Positions 17,993-27,017 of a DNA stretch of 64,000 nucleotides are shown piece after piece. Both the position numbers and the translations under genes were made by a program. Under the pieces are notes generated by a model. That model did not search any database, was not told the origin of the DNA, and was given only the letters and a program-made list of their open reading frames with translations. The DNA comes from Paracoccaceae bacterium (GTDB taxonomy: Bacteria; Pseudomonadota; Alphaproteobacteria; Rhodobacterales; Rhodobacteraceae): positions 39,268 through 103,267 of the forward strand of contig JABDLJ010000005.1 of assembly GCA_013003075.1 (NCBI GenBank), in the 5' to 3' direction. Within the stretch, counting starts at the first letter, position 1; each line of letters opens with the position of its first letter.

Positions 17993-18964
17993 TCAGCCGC
18001 CGGCCGTCTTGCCGTGGATCGGCGTGATGCCACGGGCAGTGGTGAAATCCGGCACGCCGCGATCGGTGGGCGTATCGGACGGAACATCGACCTTGAGGCC
18101 GGCGCGCGAGCCCTGGTGCGGGATCTCAAGCGGTCCCAGCGTCTGCAGAAAGGCGTCCGTCCCGCTGGTGCGGTCATAAACCGAAAAATCGGTCGACCGG
18201 TCGCGAAAGCTTTTCAGCACCTGTCCAAGGCCTTTCATGCCGGTCTCGCGCTGGCGGCGCACCATGTCCATGTCGACCTCGATGGGGAACATGTCCTCCT
18301 GGCCGGCGGATTGGTGCAGGACCGTGGCCGCCGGATCGACCACGAGCGATTTGCCGACGCCGCCGGCGCCCAGCCCGTTGACCGAGAAGACATAGCACTG
18401 GAACTGCGCCGCAGTTGCGCGCGCGATGGCCAGCTCGGCGTCGCGGTCGGTGGTGCCGGTCAGGATCGGTGTCAGCAGCACCTCTGCACCTTGCGATGTC
18501 AGCTGGCGCGTCGTCTCGGGGAACCACATATCGTAGCAGATCGACAAGCCGAAGCGGCCGATTTCGGGGACGTCGAAGACGCAAAACTCCGTCCCGGCCG
18601 CGATCCCGGCCTCGTAGGGGCGGAAGGGAAACATCTTGGCATAGCGCGTGACGATTTCGCCGTCGGGATTGATGACGACCGAGGTGTTGTAGACCTTGCC
18701 GTCGTCATGCTTGAGGAACATCGAGCCCGGTATCAGCCAGACGCGGTGCTTCTTGGCGGCCTCGCAGAACTGCGAGAGGGTCTCGTTCTCGGGCGGAAGC
18801 GAGAAACGCTCCAGCGGCCCGAAGGGCGCAAGTTCACTGAACAGGACCATCTGGGTCCAGGGAAACCGCGCCATCAATACATCGAGCCGGTGGATCATGC
18901 CGTCGACATTGGGTTGAAGGGCATGGACGTACATCTGCACGCCGGCAATCGCAAAAGGGGTCAT
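17993..18964 (-). CDS. Carbon-nitrogen hydrolase (nitrilase superfamily amidohydrolase)
   Basis: 'MVLFSELAPFGP' (Glu), 'GRFGLSICYDMWFPETTRQL' (Cys) and a conserved Lys region. Confidence 0.9.
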   Translation of the reverse strand: MTPFAIAGVQMYVHALQPNVDGMIHRLDVLMARFPWTQMVLFSELAPFGPLERFSLPPENETLSQFCEAAKKHRVWLIPGSMFLKHDDGKVYNTSVVINPDGEIVTRYAKMFPFRPYEAGIAAGTEFCVFDVPEIGRFGLSICYDMWFPETTRQLTSQGAEVLLTPILTGTTDRDAELAIARATAAQFQCYVFSVNGLGAGGVGKSLVVDPAATVLHQSAGQEDMFPIEVDMDMVRRQRETGMKGLGQVLKSFRDRSTDFSVYDRTSGTDAFLQTLGPLEIPHQGSRAGLKVDVPSDTPTDRGVPDFTTARGITPIHGKTAGG

Positions 18965-19034
18965 TCAGTCAGGTCTTTCCGCCGCAAAACGGCACAGCTC
19001 ACGATCTTGTCTTCTACATGGTACTCAAACAGCC

Positions 19035-19466
19035 TCAGGCCCGAACAACCAGCACCGAAACCGGTGAGCGCCGCACCACCCGGTCGGCATTGGATCCGAC
19101 CAGGAACTCGCGCACCCGGTCGGGGGCGTGCGAGGCCATCACCACCAGATCGCAGCCGATATCTTCGATCATCGACAGGATCTTGGTGTGTATGTTGCCG
19201 AAGGCCAGGTGCTGCCTGACGTCGATGTCGCCGGGCACATTCTCGGCCACCAGATCGGCCATCGCCGAACTCGCCCGCGCCAGCACCTTTTCCTCCAGAT
19301 CGTCGGGAAAGAAGCTCTCGACGAGCGGCGTGCCAGGATCGGGCACCACCGTCAGTATATGCAGCTCGCCGCCCGAGGCGCGTGCCAACTCCACTGCCTG
19401 GGGCAGCGCCTTTTCCCAGGACGCATCGTGGCCCAGATCGATTGTCAGCAGAATGGAATTGAACAT
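19035..19466 (-). CDS. Universal stress protein UspA family (TRAP-associated)
   Basis: 'MFNSILLTIDLGHDASWEKALPQAVELARASGGELHILTVVPDPG...CDLVVMASHAPDRVREFLVGSNADRVVRRSPVSVLVVRA'. Confidence 0.9.
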   Translation of the reverse strand: MFNSILLTIDLGHDASWEKALPQAVELARASGGELHILTVVPDPGTPLVESFFPDDLEEKVLARASSAMADLVAENVPGDIDVRQHLAFGNIHTKILSMIEDIGCDLVVMASHAPDRVREFLVGSNADRVVRRSPVSVLVVRA

Positions 19467-19476
19467 CTCAGCCTCC

Positions 19477-22242
19477 TCATGCCGCCGCGGCTTGCGGCTC
19501 TTTGCGGGCGCGGCCGCGCTGCAGGAATGCCACCGCGCCAAGCAGCAACAATGCCGGAAGGAACATCAGGTACTTGCTGGGCTGATCGACCGGCTGGAGC
19601 ACCCGAAGCACTTCCTGGTCCCAATCGAGGCCCGCATCCTGCGCCGCGCTTCCAAAGAGCACATCATCGACGAAAAGCTTGTCGCCGTCGGTCCGCGTGA
19701 CAATGCCCGCCGCTTCCAGTTTATCTTCGCCGGTCTCACCCTCCAGTATGGGCAGGATCGCGACGAACTCGATTGGATCGCCGAGGTCATTGAGCCCCGA
19801 GACGCGCAAACGAAGCTCTTCGCCCGCGGGCGTCGCCGCGGCGGTCTGCACGATTTCGGCCGGGTCCTGCTCGACGAAGGGCGGCGCGACCATGTCCATC
19901 CAGAAGCCCGGACGGAACAGGGTGAAGGCCACCAGCAAAAGCGCAATCGTCTCGTAGAACCGGTTGCGCGCCATGAACCAGCCTTGCGTTGCCGCCGCAA
20001 AGAGCAGCATCGCGATCGTTGCGACAACGAAGACGAAGATACCTTGCGCCCATCCCACGCCGATCAGAAGAAGCTCGGTGTTGAAGATAAAGAGGAAGGG
20101 CAGGGCGGCTGTGCGCAGCGAATAGAAGAACGCCACCACACCGGTCTTGATCGGATCGCCGCCAGAAACCGCCGCCGCCGCGAAAGAGGCAAGCCCCACC
20201 GGCGGCGTCACGTCGGCCATGATGCCGAAATAGAAGACGAAAAGGTGCACCGCGATCAGCGGTACGATCAGCCCGTTCTGCTGACCGAGCGTCACGATCA
20301 CCGGCGCCAGCAGCGCCGACACCACGATGTAGTTCGCCGTTGTCGGAAGCCCCATGCCCAGGATCAGCGACAGAACGGCGGTCAGCAGCAGGATCGCCAT
20401 GATATTGCCGCCCGACAGCACCTCGACCACGTCCGCCAGCGCAGAGCCGACGCCCGTCTGGCTGACCGCACCCACGATGATACCGGCCGTCGCCGTGGCG
20501 ATGCCGATGCCGATCATGTTCCGTGCGCCGGTCACAAGCCCGTCGATCAGGTCGACAAAGCCGGCCACGATATCGGCGACCAGCCGGCTTTCACCGCGGA
20601 AGATCGCCATCAGCGGGCGCTGGGTGAGCAGGATAAAGATCATGTAGGACGCCGCCCAGAAGGCCGACAGGCCCGGCGACAGGCGATCGACCATCAGCGC
20701 CCAGACCAGCACCACAACCGGAAGGATGAAGTGCAGACCAGAGCGAACCGTCGGCCCCGGCAGCGGCAGATGCGTGACCGGCGCGTCGGGATCTTCAAGC
20801 TTCAGCGGCGGCTCTTTTGAGGCCACGTACAAAAGCCCGACATAGACCGCGGTCAGGAAGGCGAAGATGATATAGCCGGCCGTCTCGGGGAACGCCGGGC
20901 GGATCCAGCCCATACCGTAGTAAACGGCGTAACTCAGTGCGCAGATCAGGGCCACGGTGAAGGCAATGCCGATGAGGCGCTGCACGATCGGCTTGGGCGT
21001 GTAAGAGCGGGGCAGCCCCTCCATGCCGGCTTTGAGGGCCTCAAGATGCACGATGTAGACCAGCGCGATGTACGAGATCACCGCCGGCAGGAAAGCATGC
21101 TTGACCACGTCGAAATAAGGGATGCCGACATATTCGACCATCAGGAAGGCGGCGGCGCCCATCACCGGCGGCATGATCTGACCGTTCACCGACGAGGCCA
21201 CCTCGACCGCGCCGGCTTTTTCGGATGAAAAGCCGACCTTCTTCATCAGCGGGATGGTGAATGTGCCGGTGGTGACCACGTTGGCGATCGACGAGCCGGA
21301 GATCAGGCCGGTCATGGCCGACGACACGACCGCAGCCTTGGCGGGACCGCCCTTCATGTGGCCCATCAGGCTGAAGGCGACCTGGATGAAGTAGTTGCCC
21401 GCTCCGGCGCGGTCCAGAAGTGAGCCGAAGAGCACGAAGAGGAAAACGAAAGAGGTCGACACCCCCAGCGCGATGCCGAACACGCCCTCGGTCGTGATCC
21501 ACTGGTGGTTCACGATTTCCGACAGGTTGTTGCCTTTGTGGGCAATGATGGCGGGCATGTAGGGGCCCAGCACGGTGTACATCAGAAAGACCGAGGCCAC
21601 GATCATCAGGGCCGGGCCCAGCGCGCGGCGCGTAGCTTCCAGAAGGATCATGATGCCGATCACCGAGACCACGAAATCCTGCAAGATCGGCGCGCCGACA
21701 CGGCCCGAGATGTCCCGGTAGTAGGCATAAAGATAGATCGCGGTCGCGGCGCCGACGATGGCCAGCGCCCATTCCCAAGGCGGAATGCGGTCCTTTGGAG
21801 ATCCCAATGCGATCGCGGCGACGACGGCCAACGCCGCAACGGGTATCCACCAGACCGAGGTGCCCTCCTTCGCGCCGGTCATGAAGAGAAAGGCCAGGAT
21901 CAGCGGGATCGCAATGCCAAGTCCCAGCTGGAACTTGGTGCGGGTCGCCGGAAACGCCATGAAGGCGAGGAATATGGCGAAGGCAAGGTGGATCGAGCGC
22001 GCCTCGGTATCGTTGAAGACGCCCCAGCCGACGATGAACGGGATGGGCGAGGCGAACCAAAGCTGAAACAGAGACCACGCCAGGGCGACCAGCGTCATGA
22101 AAAGGCCAATGGGACCTGCAACCGATCGCCCGCCGGTGTCGGAAGACGCGACAATTTCGTCGAGTTCCGTCTGACTGAGCCCGCCACGTCCCGCGGCCTC
22201 GGCTTCGACGGCGGCCGCTTGTTGCTGATCTTTGTCTGTCAT
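19477..22242 (-). CDS. TRAP transporter fused permease (4TM-12TM), TAXI-associated
   Basis: 921 aa multi-TM; 'VVSSAMTGLISGSSIANVVTTGTFTIPLMKKVGF' DctM signature with fused N-terminal small-permease region. Confidence 0.92.
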   Translation of the reverse strand: MTDKDQQQAAAVEAEAAGRGGLSQTELDEIVASSDTGGRSVAGPIGLFMTLVALAWSLFQLWFASPIPFIVGWGVFNDTEARSIHLAFAIFLAFMAFPATRTKFQLGLGIAIPLILAFLFMTGAKEGTSVWWIPVAALAVVAAIALGSPKDRIPPWEWALAIVGAATAIYLYAYYRDISGRVGAPILQDFVVSVIGIMILLEATRRALGPALMIVASVFLMYTVLGPYMPAIIAHKGNNLSEIVNHQWITTEGVFGIALGVSTSFVFLFVLFGSLLDRAGAGNYFIQVAFSLMGHMKGGPAKAAVVSSAMTGLISGSSIANVVTTGTFTIPLMKKVGFSSEKAGAVEVASSVNGQIMPPVMGAAAFLMVEYVGIPYFDVVKHAFLPAVISYIALVYIVHLEALKAGMEGLPRSYTPKPIVQRLIGIAFTVALICALSYAVYYGMGWIRPAFPETAGYIIFAFLTAVYVGLLYVASKEPPLKLEDPDAPVTHLPLPGPTVRSGLHFILPVVVLVWALMVDRLSPGLSAFWAASYMIFILLTQRPLMAIFRGESRLVADIVAGFVDLIDGLVTGARNMIGIGIATATAGIIVGAVSQTGVGSALADVVEVLSGGNIMAILLLTAVLSLILGMGLPTTANYIVVSALLAPVIVTLGQQNGLIVPLIAVHLFVFYFGIMADVTPPVGLASFAAAAVSGGDPIKTGVVAFFYSLRTAALPFLFIFNTELLLIGVGWAQGIFVFVVATIAMLLFAAATQGWFMARNRFYETIALLLVAFTLFRPGFWMDMVAPPFVEQDPAEIVQTAAATPAGEELRLRVSGLNDLGDPIEFVAILPILEGETGEDKLEAAGIVTRTDGDKLFVDDVLFGSAAQDAGLDWDQEVLRVLQPVDQPSKYLMFLPALLLLGAVAFLQRGRARKEPQAAAA

Positions 22243-22312
22243 GTCCGGAAGTCCCTGATGCGCGCGCCCATCAATGCCGGCGCGAGTGTTTCTCTTGGGT
22301 ACTGGAGAAGGC

Positions 22313-22335
22313 GGGGCGGCCGAACCGGCCGCCCC
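22313..22335. terminator. 10-bp perfect stem, 3-nt loop hairpin between TAXI SBP and permease genes (no T run)
   Basis: ggggcggccg-aac-cggccgcccc. Confidence 0.5.
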
Positions 22336-22353
22336 CGGAACAGGTGCGCAGGC

Positions 22354-23313
22354 TTACATCCAGCCGCGCTCTTTGTAGTACTTCTCTGCACCGGGGTGCA
22401 GCGGAGCGGACAGACCGTCCTGGATCATTTCCTCTTCCTTGAGGTTTTCAAAGGCCGGGTGCAGCTTCTTGAAGCGATCGAAGTTGTCGAACACCGCCTT
22501 GACGACCTGGTAGATCACTTCGTCATCGACGTCCGCCGAGGTCACGAAGGTCGCCTTCACGCCGAACGTGGTCGTGTCGCTGTCCGACCCTTTGTACATG
22601 CCGCCCGGGATCGTGGCCTTGGCGTAGAACGGGTTGTCGGCCACCAGCTTGTCGATCGCATCGCCGTTCACCGGGACGAGCACTGCGTCGGTGGTGGAAA
22701 CCGCTTCCTGGATCGACCCGTTGGGGTGACCCACGGTATAGACGATCGCGTCCACCTTGTTGTCACCCAGTGCCGCGGCCTGCTCGGCCGGCTTCAGTTC
22801 TGAGGCCAGGCTGAAATCGCCCATCGTCCAGCCCTTGGCGTCCAGCACGACTTCCATCGTGGCCAGCTGTCCCGAGCCGGGGTTGCCGACGTTCACGCGC
22901 TTGCCCTTGAGGTCATCGAAATTGCCGATGCCGGCATCGGCGCGGGCGATCACGGTGAAGGGCTCGCCATGGACCGAGAATACCGCGCGCAGGTTGCCGA
23001 ACGCGCCGTCTTCCTCGAATTTCGAGCTGCCGTTGAAGGCGTGGAACTGCCAGTCGGACTGGGCCACGCCCATATCCATGTCGCCGGCCTTGATCGCGTT
23101 GATGTTGGCGATCGAGCCACCGGTCGACGGCGCGGTGCACTTGAGATTGTGGTCGGCGGTGCCGCGGTTCACCAGACGGCAGATCGACTGGCCCACCACG
23201 AAGTAGACGCCGGTTTGGCCGCCGGTCCCGATCGTGATGAAGGTTTCTTGCGCCATCGTCGCCGTTCCGCCCATCATGGCGGCGGCGAATGCAAGATATT
23301 TAACAGATTTCAT
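22354..23313 (-). CDS. TAXI-family TRAP transporter solute-binding protein
   Basis: 'FITIGTGGQTGVYFVVGQSICRLVNRG' N-terminus characteristic of TAXI SBPs after a signal peptide. Confidence 0.93.
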   Translation of the reverse strand: MKSVKYLAFAAAMMGGTATMAQETFITIGTGGQTGVYFVVGQSICRLVNRGTADHNLKCTAPSTGGSIANINAIKAGDMDMGVAQSDWQFHAFNGSSKFEEDGAFGNLRAVFSVHGEPFTVIARADAGIGNFDDLKGKRVNVGNPGSGQLATMEVVLDAKGWTMGDFSLASELKPAEQAAALGDNKVDAIVYTVGHPNGSIQEAVSTTDAVLVPVNGDAIDKLVADNPFYAKATIPGGMYKGSDSDTTTFGVKATFVTSADVDDEVIYQVVKAVFDNFDRFKKLHPAFENLKEEEMIQDGLSAPLHPGAEKYYKERGWM

Positions 23314-23726
23314 TACTTATCTCCCAGTTTTATCGTTGTCTTGTTGTTGCGCTGCAAATGCAGGTCTTGTGGGGCCGGGTGCGCTGTGGTCAAGGCCTTG
23401 GGCGGGCTGCCCGGACTGGCATATTGCGCCGCGACGGGCGCGCCAGAGGCCGTTCGGTGGCGCACGTCTTGATAGGACCTCCCCCAATTATTGTGCCGGT
23501 CGTGCCTGGCAGCGGCCGACATAGACCGGTTCACGGTATTTCCCCCGGCGCAGATAATCAAGCAATCTATCGTTTATTATTCTCAGCGCCGGCAAACCGA
23601 TCATCTGTGGAAATTCGTGAACGAGCGTTGCTCTACTGGGCCACTCTGGTAGAGGTCCCCCCAGTTTCTTGGCCACATCGTTTAAAATATCAAACACATT
23701 GCGAGGTTCAAATTCCAACCGCGCAG

Positions 23727-23757
23727 CAAAAAGGCGCGGGCTTTTCCGCCCGCGCCC
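23727..23757 (-). terminator. Intrinsic terminator downstream of the aminotransferase
   Basis: Minus strand GGCGCGGGC-ggaaaa-GCCCGCGCC-TTTTT. Confidence 0.8.
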
Positions 23758-23776
23758 TTGCCGTTTTCGTGATTCC

Positions 23777-25225
23777 TCAGACGCCCAGTTCGGCGACCGC
23801 ATCGGCCAGCGCGGCCTCGAAGATCGCCAGGCCCTCTTCGATGATCGCGTCCGATGCCGTCAGCGGCACCATGATGCGCAGCGCATTGCCATGCATGCCG
23901 CAGGACAGCAGGATCAGCCCGCGCTTCAGGGCGTGGGCGACGACCGATTTGGTCAAGGCGGTGTCGGGCCGTTCGGTCTCGAAATCGGTGACGAACTCGA
24001 TCGCCAGCATCGCGCCGAGGCCGCGGATGTCCCACATCCGGAACGGAGACGTCCGGCCGCCGATCTCGGCAAAGCGGGCGCGCATGGTCTCGCCGATCGC
24101 GGCCGAGCGGGGCAGAAGCCCCTCGGTCTCGATCGCGTCAATGGCGGCCAATGCGGCGGCGCAGGCCACCGGGTTGCCGCCATATGTGCCGCCCAGCCCG
24201 CCGGGCTCGACGCTGTCCATGATATCGGCGCGGCCGATGACACCGGCAATCGGGTAGCCGCCGGCCATCGACTTGGCCACCGTGATCAGGTCCGGCACAA
24301 CGCCGGAATGCTCGACGGCAAACCAGCTGCCGGTACGGCCGAAGCCGGCCTGGATCTCGTCCGCGATCAAGAGGATGCCGTGCGTGTCGCAGATCTCGCG
24401 AAGCGCTTGCATCATCTCGAACGGCACCGGGATATAGCCGCCTTCGCCGAGCACGGGCTCGATGATGATCGCCGCGATGCGGTCAGGCTGCGCGTCGGTC
24501 AAAAAGAGGTTTTGCAGGCCGGTCAGCGCATCGGCGACCGTGATCCCGTCGCGCACGCTGGGGAAGGGCGCGCGGAAGACATCCGCCGGGAACGGCCCGA
24601 CATTCTTCTTGTAGGGCGCGATCTTGCCGGTCATGCCAAGCGTCAGAAGCGTGCGGCCATGATAGCTGCCGGAAAACGCGATAACGCCGGTGCGCCCGGT
24701 CGCGACCCGCGCGATCTTCACAGCATTTTCAACGGCTTCGGCGCCGGTTGTCACCAGAAGCGTCTTCTTGGGATGCGCGCCCGGCGCCAATGCGTTCAGG
24801 CGCTCGGCCAGCGCCACGTAGGGCTCGTAGGGGACAACCTGAAAGCTGGTGTGGGTATAGTGGTCTTCCTGCGCCTTGGCGGCCTCGACGACCTTTGGAT
24901 GGCGGTGACCGGTGTTCAGAACCGCGATACCGCCGGCGAAATCGATGTAGCGGTTGCCTTCCACGTCCCAAAGCTCGGCGTTCTCGGCATGGCTTGCGAA
25001 GACCGGAGCGGCCGATGCGACGCCGCGCGGAACGGCAGCCTCGCGGCGCGTCAGAAGCGATGCGTTGGTCTGCGGCGCGCGCGGCGCGACCTTGGGCGCG
25101 CGGGTTGCGACGGGCTGAGACTGCTGCGCGGCCTTTGCGGCGGGCGCATTGCGGTTGCTCGCTTTTGCCTTCGCGCGCGGCGCCGTGCGTGTCTTCGGGG
25201 TTTTCCTGGGGGTAGTGCTCGACAT
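23777..25225 (-). CDS. Class-III aminotransferase (4-aminobutyrate aminotransferase-like) with basic N-terminal extension
   Basis: '[15 protein letters not shown]', '[15 protein letters not shown]', '[18 protein letters not shown]'; start [27 protein letters not shown] with AGGAG SD. Confidence 0.92.
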   Translation of the reverse strand: MSSTTPRKTPKTRTAPRAKAKASNRNAPAAKAAQQSQPVATRAPKVAPRAPQTNASLLTRREAAVPRGVASAAPVFASHAENAELWDVEGNRYIDFAGGIAVLNTGHRHPKVVEAAKAQEDHYTHTSFQVVPYEPYVALAERLNALAPGAHPKKTLLVTTGAEAVENAVKIARVATGRTGVIAFSGSYHGRTLLTLGMTGKIAPYKKNVGPFPADVFRAPFPSVRDGITVADALTGLQNLFLTDAQPDRIAAIIIEPVLGEGGYIPVPFEMMQALREICDTHGILLIADEIQAGFGRTGSWFAVEHSGVVPDLITVAKSMAGGYPIAGVIGRADIMDSVEPGGLGGTYGGNPVACAAALAAIDAIETEGLLPRSAAIGETMRARFAEIGGRTSPFRMWDIRGLGAMLAIEFVTDFETERPDTALTKSVVAHALKRGLILLSCGMHGNALRIMVPLTASDAIIEEGLAIFEAALADAVAELGV

Positions 25226-25430
25226 CCGGTAATCTCCTGTGTCAGCCGAACTTATGTTAATTTTGCTAATACGATGTTTATTATAATTGTCAAATGATTC
25301 TGGAACAGGCCTGCTCGGGCGCCCATATGTGTCGCGAAGCGGTTGCGCGCGGGGCTGTTCCGCGGTTTGAATTCGGGCTACGAGTTTAGGGCGTTGTATA
25401 CGCCGGGAAACCTGCAGGAGATAGAAGGAC

Positions 25431-26003
25431 TTGGACGTCGGAAGAAGGCTACAGGAAGCACGGAAGAAATGCGGTTTTTCGCAGCGCGAGCTTGCGGCGC
25501 GGGCCGGCCTGACGAACGGCGCGATCTCGCTGATCGAGAAGAACAAGACCAGCCCGTCGATCGCCTCGCTTAAAAGCCTGCTCGACGCGGTTGGCATGAA
25601 CATGTCCGATTTCTTTTCCGATCTCGAAGACAGCCAGCAGCAGAAATACTTCTTCACCGCGGCCGAGTTCACCCAGATTGCGCCGCAACTGGGGATGCAG
25701 GCCGAAGACGGGCTGGCGCGGATCTCGTTTCGCCAGCTTGGCAGCACCGCCGGCAACGCGCTGCAGGTGCTGCATGAGAAATACCCGCCCAACTCGGACA
25801 CCGGGCCCGAGCTTATCAGCCATGACGGCGAAGAGGCCGGCGTCGTGGTGGACGGCCGCATAGAGATCACGGTGGGCGAGCAGGTGCGCGAGTTGACCAA
25901 GGGCGACGGCTATCATTTCGACAGCCGGCTGCCGCACCGGTTCCGCAATACCAGCGACATGAGCTGCGAGATTGTCAGCGCCTGCACGCCGCCGACTTTC
26001 TAA
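25431..26003 (+). CDS. XRE-family regulator with C-terminal cupin domain (PuuR-like)
   Basis: HTH 'LQEARKKCGFSQRELAARAGLTNGAISLIEKNKTSPSIASLKSLL' and cupin 'GEEAGVVVDGRIEITVGEQVRELTKGDGYHFDSRLPHRFRN'; divergent from the aminotransferase. Confidence 0.92.
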   Translation: MDVGRRLQEARKKCGFSQRELAARAGLTNGAISLIEKNKTSPSIASLKSLLDAVGMNMSDFFSDLEDSQQQKYFFTAAEFTQIAPQLGMQAEDGLARISFRQLGSTAGNALQVLHEKYPPNSDTGPELISHDGEEAGVVVDGRIEITVGEQVRELTKGDGYHFDSRLPHRFRNTSDMSCEIVSACTPPTF

Positions 26004-26021
26004 GCCGGCGATCCGGGCGCG

Positions 26022-26945
26022 TCAGGTCAGCTCTTCGGCCCAGGGCGGGTTGGCGCCGGCGCGCGACACCGTGACCGCCGCGGCCTTCACCCCAAGCGAC
26101 AGCGCCGCGGCGATCTGCGCTTCGGTGAGCGACTTCAAGGCCGTCTTGTGCAGAAGGCCCTGCCGGTCCAGCGCCGCAAGCACGCCGGCGTTGAAGGTAT
26201 CGCCGGCGCCGACGGTATCGACGACGGTTGCGCGCTCTGACGGCACAAAGACCGCGCGCTCGCTTGTATAGCCGGTGGCGCCATTCGCGCCGGCGGTGAC
26301 GCAGACCAGCGCTGGCCCCCTGGCTAGGATCGCTTGCGCCAGCCCGGCCAGATCGCCGCTTCCTTCCAGCCAGTGCAGATCCTCGTCGCTGAGCTTGACG
26401 ATATCGGCGGCGGCGATCAAACGGTCGATCCGCCCGCGAAAGGCGGCTTCGTCCTTGATGAAGCCGGGCCGGATATTGGGATCGATCATCGTCACCCGCG
26501 ACGGCGCCTCGCGCAGCATCAGCGCCTCGTAGGCCCCAGCGCAAGGCTCCACAACAAGCGATATGCCGCCAAAGAATGCGGCGGTCACGGAAGCAGGCAG
26601 ATCGGGCAGATCATCAGGCGTCAGCATCCGCCCAGCGGTGTTCTCGTCATAAAATGCATAGCTTGCGTGACCATCGACCAGCTTGACGAAAGCCAGCGTC
26701 GTGGGCCGGTCGCTGCGCTGCGCCAGATCGCTCGCAACCTTCGACTGCGCCAGCCGCTCTGTCAGGATTTCGCCGAACAGATCGCTTGAAAGGCCCGAGA
26801 AGAACGACGTCTCGGCGCCAAGCCGCCCCAGGGCGACCGCGGTATTGAAGACCGCGCCGCCGGCGTAGGGCGCGAAGGCCGGCTCGCCATCGGTGGTCTG
26901 GCGGGGCAGCATGTCGATCAGCGCTTCGCCGCAACAGAGGATCAT
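26022..26945 (-). CDS. PfkB-family carbohydrate kinase (fructokinase-like)
   Basis: 'MILCCGEALIDMLP', 'VDTVGAGDTFNAGVLAAL'. Confidence 0.92.
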   Translation of the reverse strand: MILCCGEALIDMLPRQTTDGEPAFAPYAGGAVFNTAVALGRLGAETSFFSGLSSDLFGEILTERLAQSKVASDLAQRSDRPTTLAFVKLVDGHASYAFYDENTAGRMLTPDDLPDLPASVTAAFFGGISLVVEPCAGAYEALMLREAPSRVTMIDPNIRPGFIKDEAAFRGRIDRLIAAADIVKLSDEDLHWLEGSGDLAGLAQAILARGPALVCVTAGANGATGYTSERAVFVPSERATVVDTVGAGDTFNAGVLAALDRQGLLHKTALKSLTEAQIAAALSLGVKAAAVTVSRAGANPPWAEELT

Positions 26946-27017
26946 TGGCTCTTCCTTAGATGTTCACGCTAACAGGTCTTAGCGCCTGGGCTGCGGGGCG
27001 GCAATCTGGAACCGCGG

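Noticed and set aside
19018-20820. 600-aa plus-strand ORF
   Set aside because: Antisense to the fused TRAP permease; extremely Arg/His/Gln/Asp-rich artefact.
23669-25297. 542-aa plus-strand ORF
   Set aside because: Antisense of the class-III aminotransferase; no domain evidence.
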